Positions 49,201-61,200 of a DNA stretch of 64,000 nt are shown piece by piece. The position numbers and the translations under genes were made by a program. The notes beneath the pieces were generated by a model. It saw only the letters and a program-made list of their open reading frames with translations. It did no database searches and was not told where the DNA came from. This DNA is from Saccharina japonica. Its lineage: Eukaryota; Sar; Phaeophyceae; Laminariales; Laminariaceae. Within the stretch, counting starts at the first letter, position 1, and the number at the start of each line of letters is the position of its first letter. The DNA is taken from assembly GCA_008828725.1 (NCBI GenBank), contig MEHQ01003804.1, positions 777,555-841,554 of the forward strand. Reading direction: 5' to 3'.

Positions 49201-52200
49201 ACATGTTTCAACGATAAAGCGCGAAGGAAAGCGAACAAAACACGTTCGAGGCCGTCTATCGCAACCGCCCGACAAATATTCTTGCACTGCCAACTACTAC
49301 CACCGTACCACACACCCTGAATAGCATCGCAAGCAACCGGCCACGACGCGTGCTACGAGAGAGGTATACCTTTACTTGGCTGAAACGAGAGAGGTATACC
49401 TTTATTTGGGCTCCTTACCCCAAAATCGTCGGAATTTCATTATTTTGTGTTGAAACGGTTTTTTATTTGTTTACTCAGGCCATGTGACTGTTCGTCGGGT
49501 AACACTTGTTGTCCCCTCTTAAATCAGTTTTGGGGTGAGGCTATAGAGCTCCTCAAGTGATCACCCTCCGAACAATCATGGTGATTTCACCTCGACCGTA
49601 GCACGCGTCCCACGCGGCACTCAAACCAGCAGGCGTCGTCGATCGTTCGGCATGGTGGTGCGCGCTTACCTTCAAATATGACCACAAACCCCAACATGCA
49701 TGCCACTCTCCACGTGCCCCCGTCTGAACAATGGACTCATTCTCATACGTATCTCCGACAGTGACGATGACGTCGGCGGCACTGCAGACTCAGCTAGTTC
49801 CAGCGAGGTTAGCCCCGGGGACGAGACCCTCTCGGCAGCAGCAGCAGCAGCAGAACCAGCATCATCATCATCGGGCTCGCCCGAACGCCGGCGACGCAAG
49901 TCCGGGGTCACAGTGGTGAGCGGATGGTATATTCGAGGCCTTCTGCTTTCTCTGCCACCCCCCCCCCGCGACCGCCACACCCTGGGATGATCCTTAGTGG
50001 GGGGCTACTTTCTACCGGGTGTGAGGTGTGGTATTTTCGGCAGTGAATGGTCTACAGCTCGGACACACAATACCCTTACCCGCTTGAGGCTCTGGGTGTT
50101 TTAGGGAAGATATAGTTCCTGGTGTCCGTGGGGTCTATTACGGGGTGGGCTAATGATGCCATAGTAAACCATAGTAAATAGGACCTACGGTGCACAACAA
50201 AACCTCTACATTTTTCGTTTTTCGCTTACAGTATTTGGTCCTACGGTGCACAACAAAACCTCTACATTTTTCGTTTTTCGCTAACAGTATTTGGTCCTAT
50301 TAATTATGGCCCCCCTGTAGCAGCTTTTGTTGATCTACTATTATACGAAGTACATGTTTTCTGGGTTGGATCTATGCTGATCGGGTCCTGCGCAGCACCT
50401 CCATCAGAACGGCAGGCTAAATAGTGCTGTAGGATCTAGATGATCTGAACAGGTAGGTATCTCTGTCCGGCGTGTAGAAAGGGTTCAACCCATTCCCACC
50501 TTGACGAACGGTACGGTACGGTACGGTACGGTACGGTAGTACAATGAACCATAAAATTACAACACACATTAATGAAATTCCGACCATTTCGGGTTAAGGA
50601 GCCCCGTCCTTCGGAAAACGTTTCAGACAAAAAAAAAAAGGGCTACCTCTACCGTGGCAGGCATCCGGGGTCGGCTTAGAGGGATCAGGGGTACAGCTCC
50701 TCGAGCGAGGATGAACCTTAGCGACTTCAGACACACCCCTTTTCTCGGTCCCGCCATGCTCGCCTCGCCCAGTCGAACTCCCTTTTCCCCGCGTTGTGTT
50801 CTAACCCAATCTCGGCCAACCGGGCAGATCGACGTGATGGTTCTCTACAGCGAATCGGCCTTGGCTACTCTGGGTGGAATCGCTCCCGCGCAGATGGAAA
50901 CGATCATTTTGGAGGGTCTTGTTGGAACCAATGAGGCATTTGTCAACTCCGAGGTGTCCGTCCGCTTCAAACCCGTACATATCGGACCGGTAAGATGTGA
51001 ACCCCTGTGGCGTCGAATGCACATATCACACTTACTTGGGGATAAGCCGCTTGGAGTTAATGTCCGCTAACATTCCTTTGTCTTCCCTCTTGCAGGTACT
51101 AACTCACTTGAACACCCCATTTTATAACTGAATCAATTGTTTTTCTTTAGGCCAAAGTGCTGGCAATTGACCAGTAATGTCGAGTAAGGTTTGTAGTCGA
51201 GATAAAATCGAGGTGGCTGGCTTGGTGCGGATCTGCAGTGTCACTTTAACAGGGCATGTCCAGCTGTAGCTACCGTACCGCTATTATTGTACCAGGTGTC
51301 GTTTAATGCTCCAGTTCGGGGCAGTACTGATGACTCACCCCACGGTAAGGTGTAGGGGTTGCAGTTAGTTTTTGCCTTCTAAGGCAATAGTTAGTTTTTG
51401 CCTTTTGAGGCAAATAATTAGTTTTTGCCTTTTGAGGCAATAGTTAGTTTTTGCCTTCTGAGGCAATAGTTAGTTTTTACCTTCTGAGGCAATAGTTAGT
51501 TTTTACCTTCTGAGGCAATAGTTAGTTTTTACCTTCTGAGGCAATAGTTAGTTTTTGCCTTCTGAGGCAATAGTCAGTGGTTGCTTCTGAGGCAATAGTT
51601 AGTTTTCGCCTTCTGAGGCAATACTTCGTTTTCGCCTTCTGAGGCAATAGTTAGCTTTTGCCTTCCGAGGCAATATTGTTCTGGCCGGTTGGGCTCCTCA
51701 AGATTAAATGCACCTACCGGTTAGTATGATGGCGTATTTATTTCTTAGGACTATTAATAGCGCCATTGAAATGTCAGTCGGAAGCATGCCACGGTAGAGG
51801 TGCACCATACATTTTTTGTGTCTGGTTGGTCACTTGAGGAGCTCTATACTAATAGCAAGTCAAAACCTGATTTTGGAGGCGAAACAAAGTGCTATGTATC
51901 CGATGAACGACACCACGGCCTAAGTATAATGAACAATATTGCAACACAAGAAAAATGAAAATCCGGCGAGTTTGGGTTAAGGAGCCCCGCCATTCGGAAA
52001 CAAAAGTAGACAAAAAAAGTGCTACCTCTATCGTAGCACGCGACGTCGGGTTAGGCGAACAATGTTCATTCGAAGGCGTGTTTCGGGGTGAGAAAATGTT
52101 GAGCTCTTCTTCGTGTTAAAAGAGCTCGTAAAATAATAAGCCGCTAACCCTGTGAAAGTGACATTGCAGTCAGAGTTTGCCTTCCGAGGAGGCGATGTTT

Positions 52201-55200
52201 TCTGGCCGGTTGTGGGCCTCTCTCAAGTGAGTAAACTACCGGTTGGAATGATAGATTTTTCCCGTATAAACTTTTTTTCTAGGACTATTGATAGCTCCTA
52301 ATTTGGAGTCAGTATGATAAACGTTTCGTCAGGTCGCGCGAAAACCTTCTTCGAGACGCATGCTACGATAGAGGTGCACCATGTATTTTCTGAGCTCCTC
52401 ACTTAAAGAGCGTCATACCTCACCGAAAATACGATTTTGGAGGAAAATAAAAGTGCTGCCGGATGCGAAATTTCATGACCGAAGTATATTCTGAAGCAGT
52501 ATTCGTCACAAAAACGAAAGTCCGACGGATTTGAAGGAGTCCGATCGTTCAGAAAACGATTCAGCCAAAAAGTGCTACCTCTACCGTAGCACGAGTCTGG
52601 AAGTCGCATTATAGGTGAGATATTAAGCTCCTCATCATGTGAAGAGGAGCTCACAAAATAAACCGCCACCCCTATAAGGCATATTTCTCATTGTCGTCAC
52701 CCTATTGAGGCTCCAGAGGGGGGGGGGGGATTGGTGACAACAAAAAGGAACGATTACAGCGACGGGCCCTGCTTTTGATTGGGGGATGGTACAAATCAGT
52801 GTCCGAATGTTTATTTTGCAAAGAGTCGCACACGGCACGGGCGGCAGCGTGTGATCCTATCCGTTAACGTGCTTGGCGCTGCACGCTGCTCGTACGTAGA
52901 GGCGTGATAACACCAACGAACGTTTATCGTTGCTTCTTGGCCGCTCTCGACGGACCCCGAAGCAGTCGACAGCTCATAACGCCATTGTAGTTCGAATACA
53001 CGCATAACCTACCCCTTAAAGCAATCAATGGTTGAGGCTGATCCGTGTGGTCGAGGTCGTCGACTTTCTTTCGTTTTCTTCCGCATTGTTTCACTCTTAA
53101 CCCGCCAAATCGGATTAAACCGGTTTATACTACCCAACGACAAGACCAATACACCCAAGTGTCCCCAGTCCTGTGGGGACGCGTGCTACGGTAGAGGTAG
53201 CACTTTTTGGCTGAATCGTTTTCTGAACGATCGGGCTCCTTAACCCAAATTCGTCGGACTTTCATTTCTGTGACGAATAATGTTTCAGAGTATAATTCGG
53301 TCATGAGATGTCGCATCCGGCAGCACTTTTATTTTCCTCCAAAATCGTTTGTTCGGTGAGGTATGACGCCCCTTAAGTGAGGAGCTCAGGAAAAACATGG
53401 TGCACCTCTATCGTAGCATGCGTGTGGGGTACTTGTCCATTCGAGAGATGTTCACGTTGTGTTGTCAACAGACTGTGACACAGAGAGAAACCAAACATGA
53501 TAATTTTAGTCGATGCTACTGCTATCATCGTAGGTGATAAAGGCAGTGCGTTTTTTTTTGTCCTTCGGTCATGATGCGTGCGGGCAGTTGCCGTTCGAAG
53601 AGCCCCCCGTTGAGATCGAGGAAATGTTGTCTGAGCTCCAGCAGAATCAGGACGTCGCCGCGCTTCGGGACCGGACGGGGGCAGACCTGGTTCAGATGGT
53701 CGGCTACTTCACCGGGGACTTCTGCGGATTGGGGTAAGAAAACTCAGGGAACCCCTAACCGGTCCACCAATAAGCAAGCTCGTTTCATGTGCAATATATA
53801 CCAGGTATATAGAACCGGATCGTTTTGCCAAAAAACGTATTGCTGCTGAGAGCGCCTAGCAGCGTGGGTAGGCGCAATTCGATGCCAGTCGGTGAAGGGA
53901 AGAAAGGACTGAGTTGGAGTATTATCGCGATAAAACTTCAAGACACGAACCGTAGTGGGGGAGAGGGGGGGAGAGGCGCCTACTTCGTGGCCCTGGATCT
54001 GAGTTACGACCAGGAAGGAGGGAGAGAAAGGGCAGGGCGGGCGGAGATAATAAATGGGATACAGCAGTGGGTACCCCGACTTAAGAGAGGGTACCCTATA
54101 TAAGAGAATAGTACAGTTGAGAGAGACCGAATCGGCTGGACCCGCCTACACTAAACCTACATATTTCTCACTGTGGATAAGAGAGAAAGCTAGTTAAGGG
54201 AGCTGTTTTTGGCCTGTATGATACATCTATCTCTTAAATAGGGGTACCCACTGTAATGGGATGGGGAAAAAAAAAACGAAAAACGAAAAACGAAAAAACG
54301 AAAAAATGAAACGCTTCACGTGATAATGGGCACTCTCGAGCGTCGGACGATTGGTGACACAAAGGAACGTGCCTTCTACTTAGGGTTAGGGTTAGGGTTA
54401 ATTTTGTTCAACCGGTCACTCGCTTGGTTTGTAACTTCACGCCATGGATGACCTTAAAGGGCGCAGGACACATGCTAGAAGGTAGGGGTGCACCATTTTC
54501 TGTTTTTCTGCGAGCTTCTTCACTTGGAGCACCCCTATTCTATTAGTGGTATGTAATATATACTATTACTATTACGGAGGACCATAGTAAATAGGACCTA
54601 TGGTGCACACAAAAACCTATATACTTACCTATTTTTGCTAACAAAAATTGGTCCTATTTACTATGGTCCCCCGTAATAAGTATTCTATACTGTTAGTAAG
54701 TCACCCAAAAACAGATTTTGATAAACAAATAGTTAGGGTGGACCCGATGAATAAATTCCATGGCCTTTAAAATTAACCATATTGTAAAACAAAAAGGGCA
54801 CGCCGACAGATTTGGGTTAAGGAGCCTTTAGTAGGTATTTCAGAAAATTGGTTTTGAGCCAAGCTTATTGGATATTATCCTTGTTGGCAAGTCATCTTTT
54901 GTCGTCACTCGATAACACGGAGTAATAATCAGTAGTATGCATAGTTCATTATGCTCAAGAGTTGGATCCTCGAGATACCGAGTAGTGGCCAATCAGAGTT
55001 CATTATCAATCAAGCCAGTAAAGGTACGCAGGACAAGTTATCCATTATCGCACCTGGTGTCTACCGTACTATATCGTCAGTGGTTTAGTTGCTCAGTATC
55101 TACGTGTGCAACAACATTCCGTCAAGTAAACACGATGCGGAATAATTGATAGGCTGTCGTATGTGATTTGGTTGCTCTGTGTCGTACAGCAGGTATTACC

Positions 55201-58200
55201 GTACGTATAGAGACTGCGTACAAGATCAGTCACGATTGTTGTTGCGTCCTCTGGCGTAAGCTATCGTAGCAAAGGAATGTTGATGTTTGTGATTCAAGAT
55301 CGTTGTGTATGTTGCTGTTCGTGATCCTCAAGATCATCTAGGGAGCAGGAGGCGTGCAAAGGTTTGCACGCCCACCCTCTCACTCCTCTTCTTTTGCTCA
55401 TCACCAGCCTCGCTTTTGAGCACATACATTAATCAACATTGTTGGCCTGGAGTCTTCTCTTCTATTGAAGCGTTCATACAAGTTTGCCTAACAGCGACTT
55501 AAGCGTTCACTCTCAAATGTAGGTTGTGTCTTGACTGGTCTTCAGCGAGCGAGCCTACAGCGTACACACCAGCTACGAGCTGGTACACACGCTGAATCCA
55601 CATCCTTATTAAAGCTGTGCTACTTTTCTATCTTAGAACGGGTCGGCGGTGGCGACCCCGACTTTCCGTATCCACCGCGTGTTTTAGTTAGGCCACTAGC
55701 AGTGCGATTGGCGCTGTACCTGACTTCAAACATTGAAAATTAGACTTGCCAAAAAAAAAGGTTCTTCGGAGCAAAGTGACAAACAAATCCCCATGGCTTT
55801 GCATATGGCGAAAACAAAAGGCGTAAAGACTCAAGACTGCAGAGGAATAAGGCAGTCGTACGTAGCGTTGAGTCGTCAGTATTCTGCTCGTAAACGCTGC
55901 CGAGGTTGTCCCACAAATTTTGTTCAGCCCCGACGCGGACTCGGTCGCGTTTTTGTGGGACTGCTTTCATGGTATCATACGCGTATATATGGGCAGAATA
56001 TTCAACGTACCACAGGAAGGCCACATATATATATATATGTATATGTACATATATGTATATATATTGGGTGTTGTTGAGGTGATGTATTAAACTCATGGTG
56101 GTAACGCGCAACTTGGTGCGAGGTGCCTCGTTTTTGGGTTTCTTGCTTGATTGACGACCTTGTTCTGCGGGGGGGGGGGCGTATACGACATCTTCACCGG
56201 CTTTACTAAATAATATCTGCGACATTTACACAGCTGCTGCGGCTACAGTGTATGCAAGAATTTTTTGTTTTCGAGAGGGAAGGCTTGAAAAAAACCGTGT
56301 CGTCTTGCTGCATCACCGTAAAACAAACGAGCCCTGTGCGAACACTGAACCCCTCGAACCCGCTCGACCGCCACTCGCGCATCCCCCGCACCACGCAACA
56401 TGGTTGACAAACCGTTGGGGAGAAAACATAGAGCACCAAGCCCCGCCCCGTCACATACGCTTTACCGCGTGTTTCGCCTCCACTACCTCACCCCGCTCGC
56501 CCCTTTTCCCTACCCCTCCCGCGGTCCCGGCATTGCAGGGATGCGACGGACTATGGTCATACATCTATAGCCATGCACGACATGAGTACACCCCCCGCTT
56601 CCTCCCCCCGCCTCCGCCTCCCCCCCATCGGTATTCCAAAGGTATTTCTATTTCGACGAGGCATATGCATTCTCCGTGGTCCGAGCGGCGTGCATCGATA
56701 ACTACACACACACACACGAGTTCGGGCACAACTTGGGGTGCTACCACAACAGGGAGGACAGCGAGTACGACAACGAGTACGCGCACGGGCTCCGCTACTG
56801 CGAGGGCCCCGGCCCGTGAGTGAGGCGCCAACGTCGTCGGCTTTCCTGGGGTTTCAGGGGCATAGGGGGGAGGCGGGAGGGGGCGGAGATGCGGGCTAGG
56901 TTAGGGGTAAAGCGACTAGCGGTACGGTAGGAGGGGGGGGGGGGGGTCGCTTTTTCTAGTCCTATATTCCGACCGGGTAGAGCGACTACTGTAGGTCGAG
57001 TGACCACCCACCATGGTTTCGGGCACAGTGTTGAGAGTTGCTGTTGTTGTTTTCAAGTTTTATTATTTCGCGAGAATTGGTGCCGCACTATGAGTAAGTT
57101 AGCTGAAAAACGATTTTGAGAGAAAAACTGAAAAGGGCGACCCGATGAACAATTCCATGACCTATTAGGCATACATATAATAATGTTGAAGATATGTATA
57201 TACGGATGAATGGCATTTCGACGATTTTGGGTTAACCCCTTAAGAAATGGTCCCACATATTTGGGGGCAAACTACTTAGAATTAGTGTGCGATATTTTTG
57301 TTCAGTTCTGAATGGGTTAAGGAGCCCCCGTCATTTCAAAAAGCTTATTTAAACCAAAATGTGCTTCGAATGCCTTTTGTATCGTAGCACGTGTCAAGAG
57401 AGGCGTTGTTCCGACCACCCCTTATTATCCCGTTTCCCCTCTGTGACCCTCCTTTCGCTGTGCCGACAATTCTGGTCAGATATCGAACGCTGATGAGCTA
57501 CTCGTGTGGAAACCCCCGGGTTAATTTGTTTTCCAACCCCCACGTGAGCTACCGAGGGAGACCGACAGGACGGCGTACGGAGGACAACGCGCGTGCTATC
57601 GAGGACAACATGGTGGGAAAGGGCGCCAGGATTCATTGTTTTGCGCGCGGAAACATATTTTGCGCCGGCGATCTGGTGCAAAACCTTGACCCTTGAATTT
57701 GCTGGCTTTCGTTTTGCGGGTGTGGTGTTAATCTTCCTTCCAAACACAAAACACAAATCCCTACCAAGGTGGCTAATACCCCCATTCCATCGTATAGCAG
57801 TCGTGTTCGCGCGAGCACACTCAAGCCAGGACTCTTTGGTGTCAAGTGCATTGTTTTTTCATGATAGCACAGAGTTGATCAATTGTTTGCGTGTTGTTTT
57901 TGTCTTAAAGAGCGGAACAAACCAAACGCGACCTCAAGAGCGGAGGCTGGTCGAGAGGTAGAAGTAGCAATATGTTTGGCTAAATTGTTTTTTCTGGATT
58001 AAGGGCCCGTTTTNGGTTGGTGCAAACCCAATGTGCTCTGTCCCCGGCCATGCTGGGATGCGAGGGTCTATGGCCATACGACTACGGTCATGCACGACAT
58101 GAGTACCCCCCCTTCCCTACTTAATTCCGATTTTCTTCCAGCAAAATAGACGGCGTGGCAGGAGTGGGAGTGGGAAGTATAGCGGGCAAAGGTGCAGCCG

Positions 58201-61200
58201 CCGGAGGCTGTGTGGTGGTGGGAGGTGGAGTGATCGGAGGCGCGGGGGTCCGAGACATGTCGGTGGGGAGTACGGCGGTCAAAGGTATGGTGGTGGCAGT
58301 GGGAAGACGGATGGTGGAAGCAGGAGTGGGAGTGGCATTGGGATTGGGATTGGAACTGGGAGGTGTCCTGGGCCTCTCCCTGAATTTCGAGACGGCAACC
58401 TGTCGCAACGCGATACAAAAGAAGCATGGATGTGGGGGTTTCGTCCGATTAGTATACTTTGGAGGCGAGAGCAACCAAGGAGTTAATCGAGCCAGTTGTT
58501 TGGCACAGCATCAACGTCTCGGGGGAAAGTGGGGTGGGGAGAGCGGGAGGGGAGGGAGAAGGTGCGTTCTGTTTTTGTTGTAATTTATCGTGACTTGGCC
58601 CAACCAGGCACACCCAATGAGGAGAGGCCACCACGTCATTCAGATAGTATTTGCCTTAGATGGCAAAAAGTGTTACACCTCTGTCGAAGCACGTACGAAG
58701 TATGTGGGCAAGTCGGCCCGGTAACAGCAGGGGCGGCCCCGAGCCCGCCGGGCTTCTCTAGGGTTTCCCCCAGCCATACATGCAAGGGTACAAGGGGACG
58801 GTAGATATGGTCCCCGGGTCTGGCGCTCGGGTACCGTGCTACGATAGGGGTAGCACTTTTTGCCTCAAAAACATATTTATCGGAATGGCGAGGCTACTTG
58901 GACCAAAATCGTCGGAATGGCGCATCCTTTTTGTTTTTTGCAATATGCCTTTTTGAGTGTGCATAGAACGTGCAGTTTGTTTTTTTCGGGGTTCGCTTTC
59001 ATTGTTCTCACTTCTCACCATCAGTTATTTAGTGACTTGCTAACAGTATGGTTTACTTACTAATTGTATATATTACTTACTAATAATATAGGTTACTTGC
59101 TAATAGTATAGGTTCCTCACTATCAGTATATATTCCTCACTAATAGTTTAGAGCTCTTCAAGCGAGGTACCCCCAGGAAAGAATTGGTGCGCCTTTTCTA
59201 CCTTAAAAGTTAGCCTGTGTCAGGGTCCAGGTCAGGTATCGGGGGCTTCATACTCTCTATCCCGTGAAGGGCTTCATTCACAATCCGCATGCATAAACCA
59301 GAAGGTGGCTATCACGGCCTGGCAGAAAGAGTGATACATTACTGAACTCGGGGGGGGGGCAAAGACGGGCGTTTGGTCTCTCTGTCCCGTTGGCGAGGGA
59401 ACTATCATATAATACGTAGCTCAGCGTAGTTGAGAGCGAGCCTTGAGGGGACTTGAACGTGTTTCCACAGACATCAAGACACGTGCTAGCTTAAGGTGCA
59501 GGTGCACCATGTGCTTCTTCTGAGTGTGGTTGGTCTCACTTGAGGAGAACCACACTAATAGCAAGTGAAAAGCAAAACTGCTTTTGGAGGGAAGTGGAAG
59601 TGCTACCCGATGAACACCCCCATGTGGCCTAGGCATCATGTACGCAAAACCTTTTCGCGAAAAAAGAGTGGCACTGCGATGAGTTTGGGTTAATGAGCTC
59701 CCCTTCGAATGGGTTAAGGAGCCCCCGTCATTTCAAAAAAAGTATTTAAACCAAAATGTGCTTTGAATACCTTTTGTATCGTAGCACGTGTCAAGAGAGG
59801 CGTTGTTCCGACCACCCCCTACTATCCCGTTTCCCATCTGTGACCCTCCTTTCGCTGTGCCCACGATTCTGGTCAGATATCGAACACTGATGAGCTACTC
59901 GTGTGGAAACCCCCGGGTTAATTTGTTTTCCAACCCCCACGTTAGCTACCGAGGGAGACCGACAGGACGGCGTACGGAGGACAACGCGCGTGCCATCGAG
60001 GACAACATGGTGGGAAAGGGCGCCAAGATTCATTTTGTTGCGGGCGAAAACATATTTTTCGCCGGCGATCTGATGCAAAACCTTGACCCTTGAGTTTGCT
60101 GGCTTTCGTTTTGCGGGCGTGGTGTTATTCTTCCTTCCAAACACAAAAAACAAATCCCATACCAAGGTGGGTAATACCTCCATTCCATCGTATAGCAGTC
60201 GTTTTCGCGCGAGCACACTCAAGACAGGACTCTTTGGTGTCAAGTGCATTGTTTTTTATGATAGCACAGAGTTGATCAATTGTTTGCGTGTTGTTTTTGT
60301 CTTAAAGAGCTGAACAAACCAAACGCGACCTCAAGAGCGGAGACTGGTTGTAAGGTAGAGGTAGCACCTTTTTTGGCCAACATTGTTTTCTGGATGAAGG
60401 GGAGCTCATTAACCCAAACTCATCGCAGTGCCACTCTTTTTTCGCGAAAAGGTTTTGCGTACATGATGCCTAGGCCACATGGGGGTGTTCATCGGGTAGC
60501 ACTTCCACTTCCCTCCAAAAGCAGTTTTGCTTTTCACTTGCTATTAGTGTGGTTCTCCTCAAGTGAGACCAACCACACTCAGAAGAAGCACATGGTGCAC
60601 CTGCACCTTAAGCTAGCACGTGTCTTGATGTCTGTGGAAACACGTTCAAGTCCCCTCAAGGCTCGCTCTCAACTACGCTGAGCTACGTATTATATGATAG
60701 TTCCCTCGCCAACGGGACAGAGAGACCAAACGCCCGTCTTTGCCCTCCCCCCCGAGTTCAGTAATGTATCACTCTTTCTGCCAGGCCGTGATAGCCACCT
60801 TCTGGTTTATGCATGCGGATTGTGAATGAAGCCCTTCACGGGATAGAGAGTATGAAGCCCCCGATACCTGACCTGGACCCTGACACAGGCTAACTTTTAA
60901 GGTAGAAAAGGCGCACCAATTCTTTCCTGGGGGTACCTCGCTTGAAGAGCTCTAAACTATTAGTGAGGAATATATACTGATAGTGAGGAACCTATACTAT
61001 TAGCAAGTAACCTATATTATTAGTAAGTAATATATACAATTAGTAAGTAAACCATACTGTTAGCAAGTCACTAAATAACTGATGGTGAGAAGTGAGAACA
61101 ATGAAAGCGAACCCCGAAAAAAACAAACTGCACGTTCTATGCACACTCAAAAAGGCATATTGCAAAAAACAAAAAGGATGCGCCATTCCGACGATTTTGG

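Larger units (their letters stand above)
54468..55650. mobile_element. Decayed family A MITE hosting family C and a solo-LTR-like insertion
   Basis: Left end GACACATGCTAGAAGGTAGG, right end GCTGTGCTACTTTTCTATCT. Family A internal motifs (TTTGGGTTAAGGAGCC, CAGAAAATTGGTTTTGAGCC) occur between. Interrupted by 54572-54676 and by 54882-55601. Confidence 0.65.
58016..59702 (-). repeat. 1.7-kb segment A1 (inverted relative to A2 and A3)
   Basis: Reverse complement of 60404-62090 with very few differences. It contains the tail exon in antisense (58121-58399), decayed family A ends and a 22-bp array (59040-59160). Confidence 0.9.

Noticed and set aside
53825..54103. 92-codon frame right after exon 7, considered as an additional exon
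   Set aside because: The segment is a copy of repeat sequence also found at 42380-42530, and exon 7 joins the 56642 exon in phase without it.
55740..56225. 161-codon minus-strand frame with Tyr/Ile repeats
   Set aside because: The central part is an AT microsatellite. The rest has no recognisable motif and lies in a metalloprotease intron.
58155..58583. Gly/Val-rich 142-codon frame, also at 61520-61948 and 63404-63832
   Set aside because: It is the complement of the Pro/Thr-rich tail exon; its composition follows from the opposite strand.
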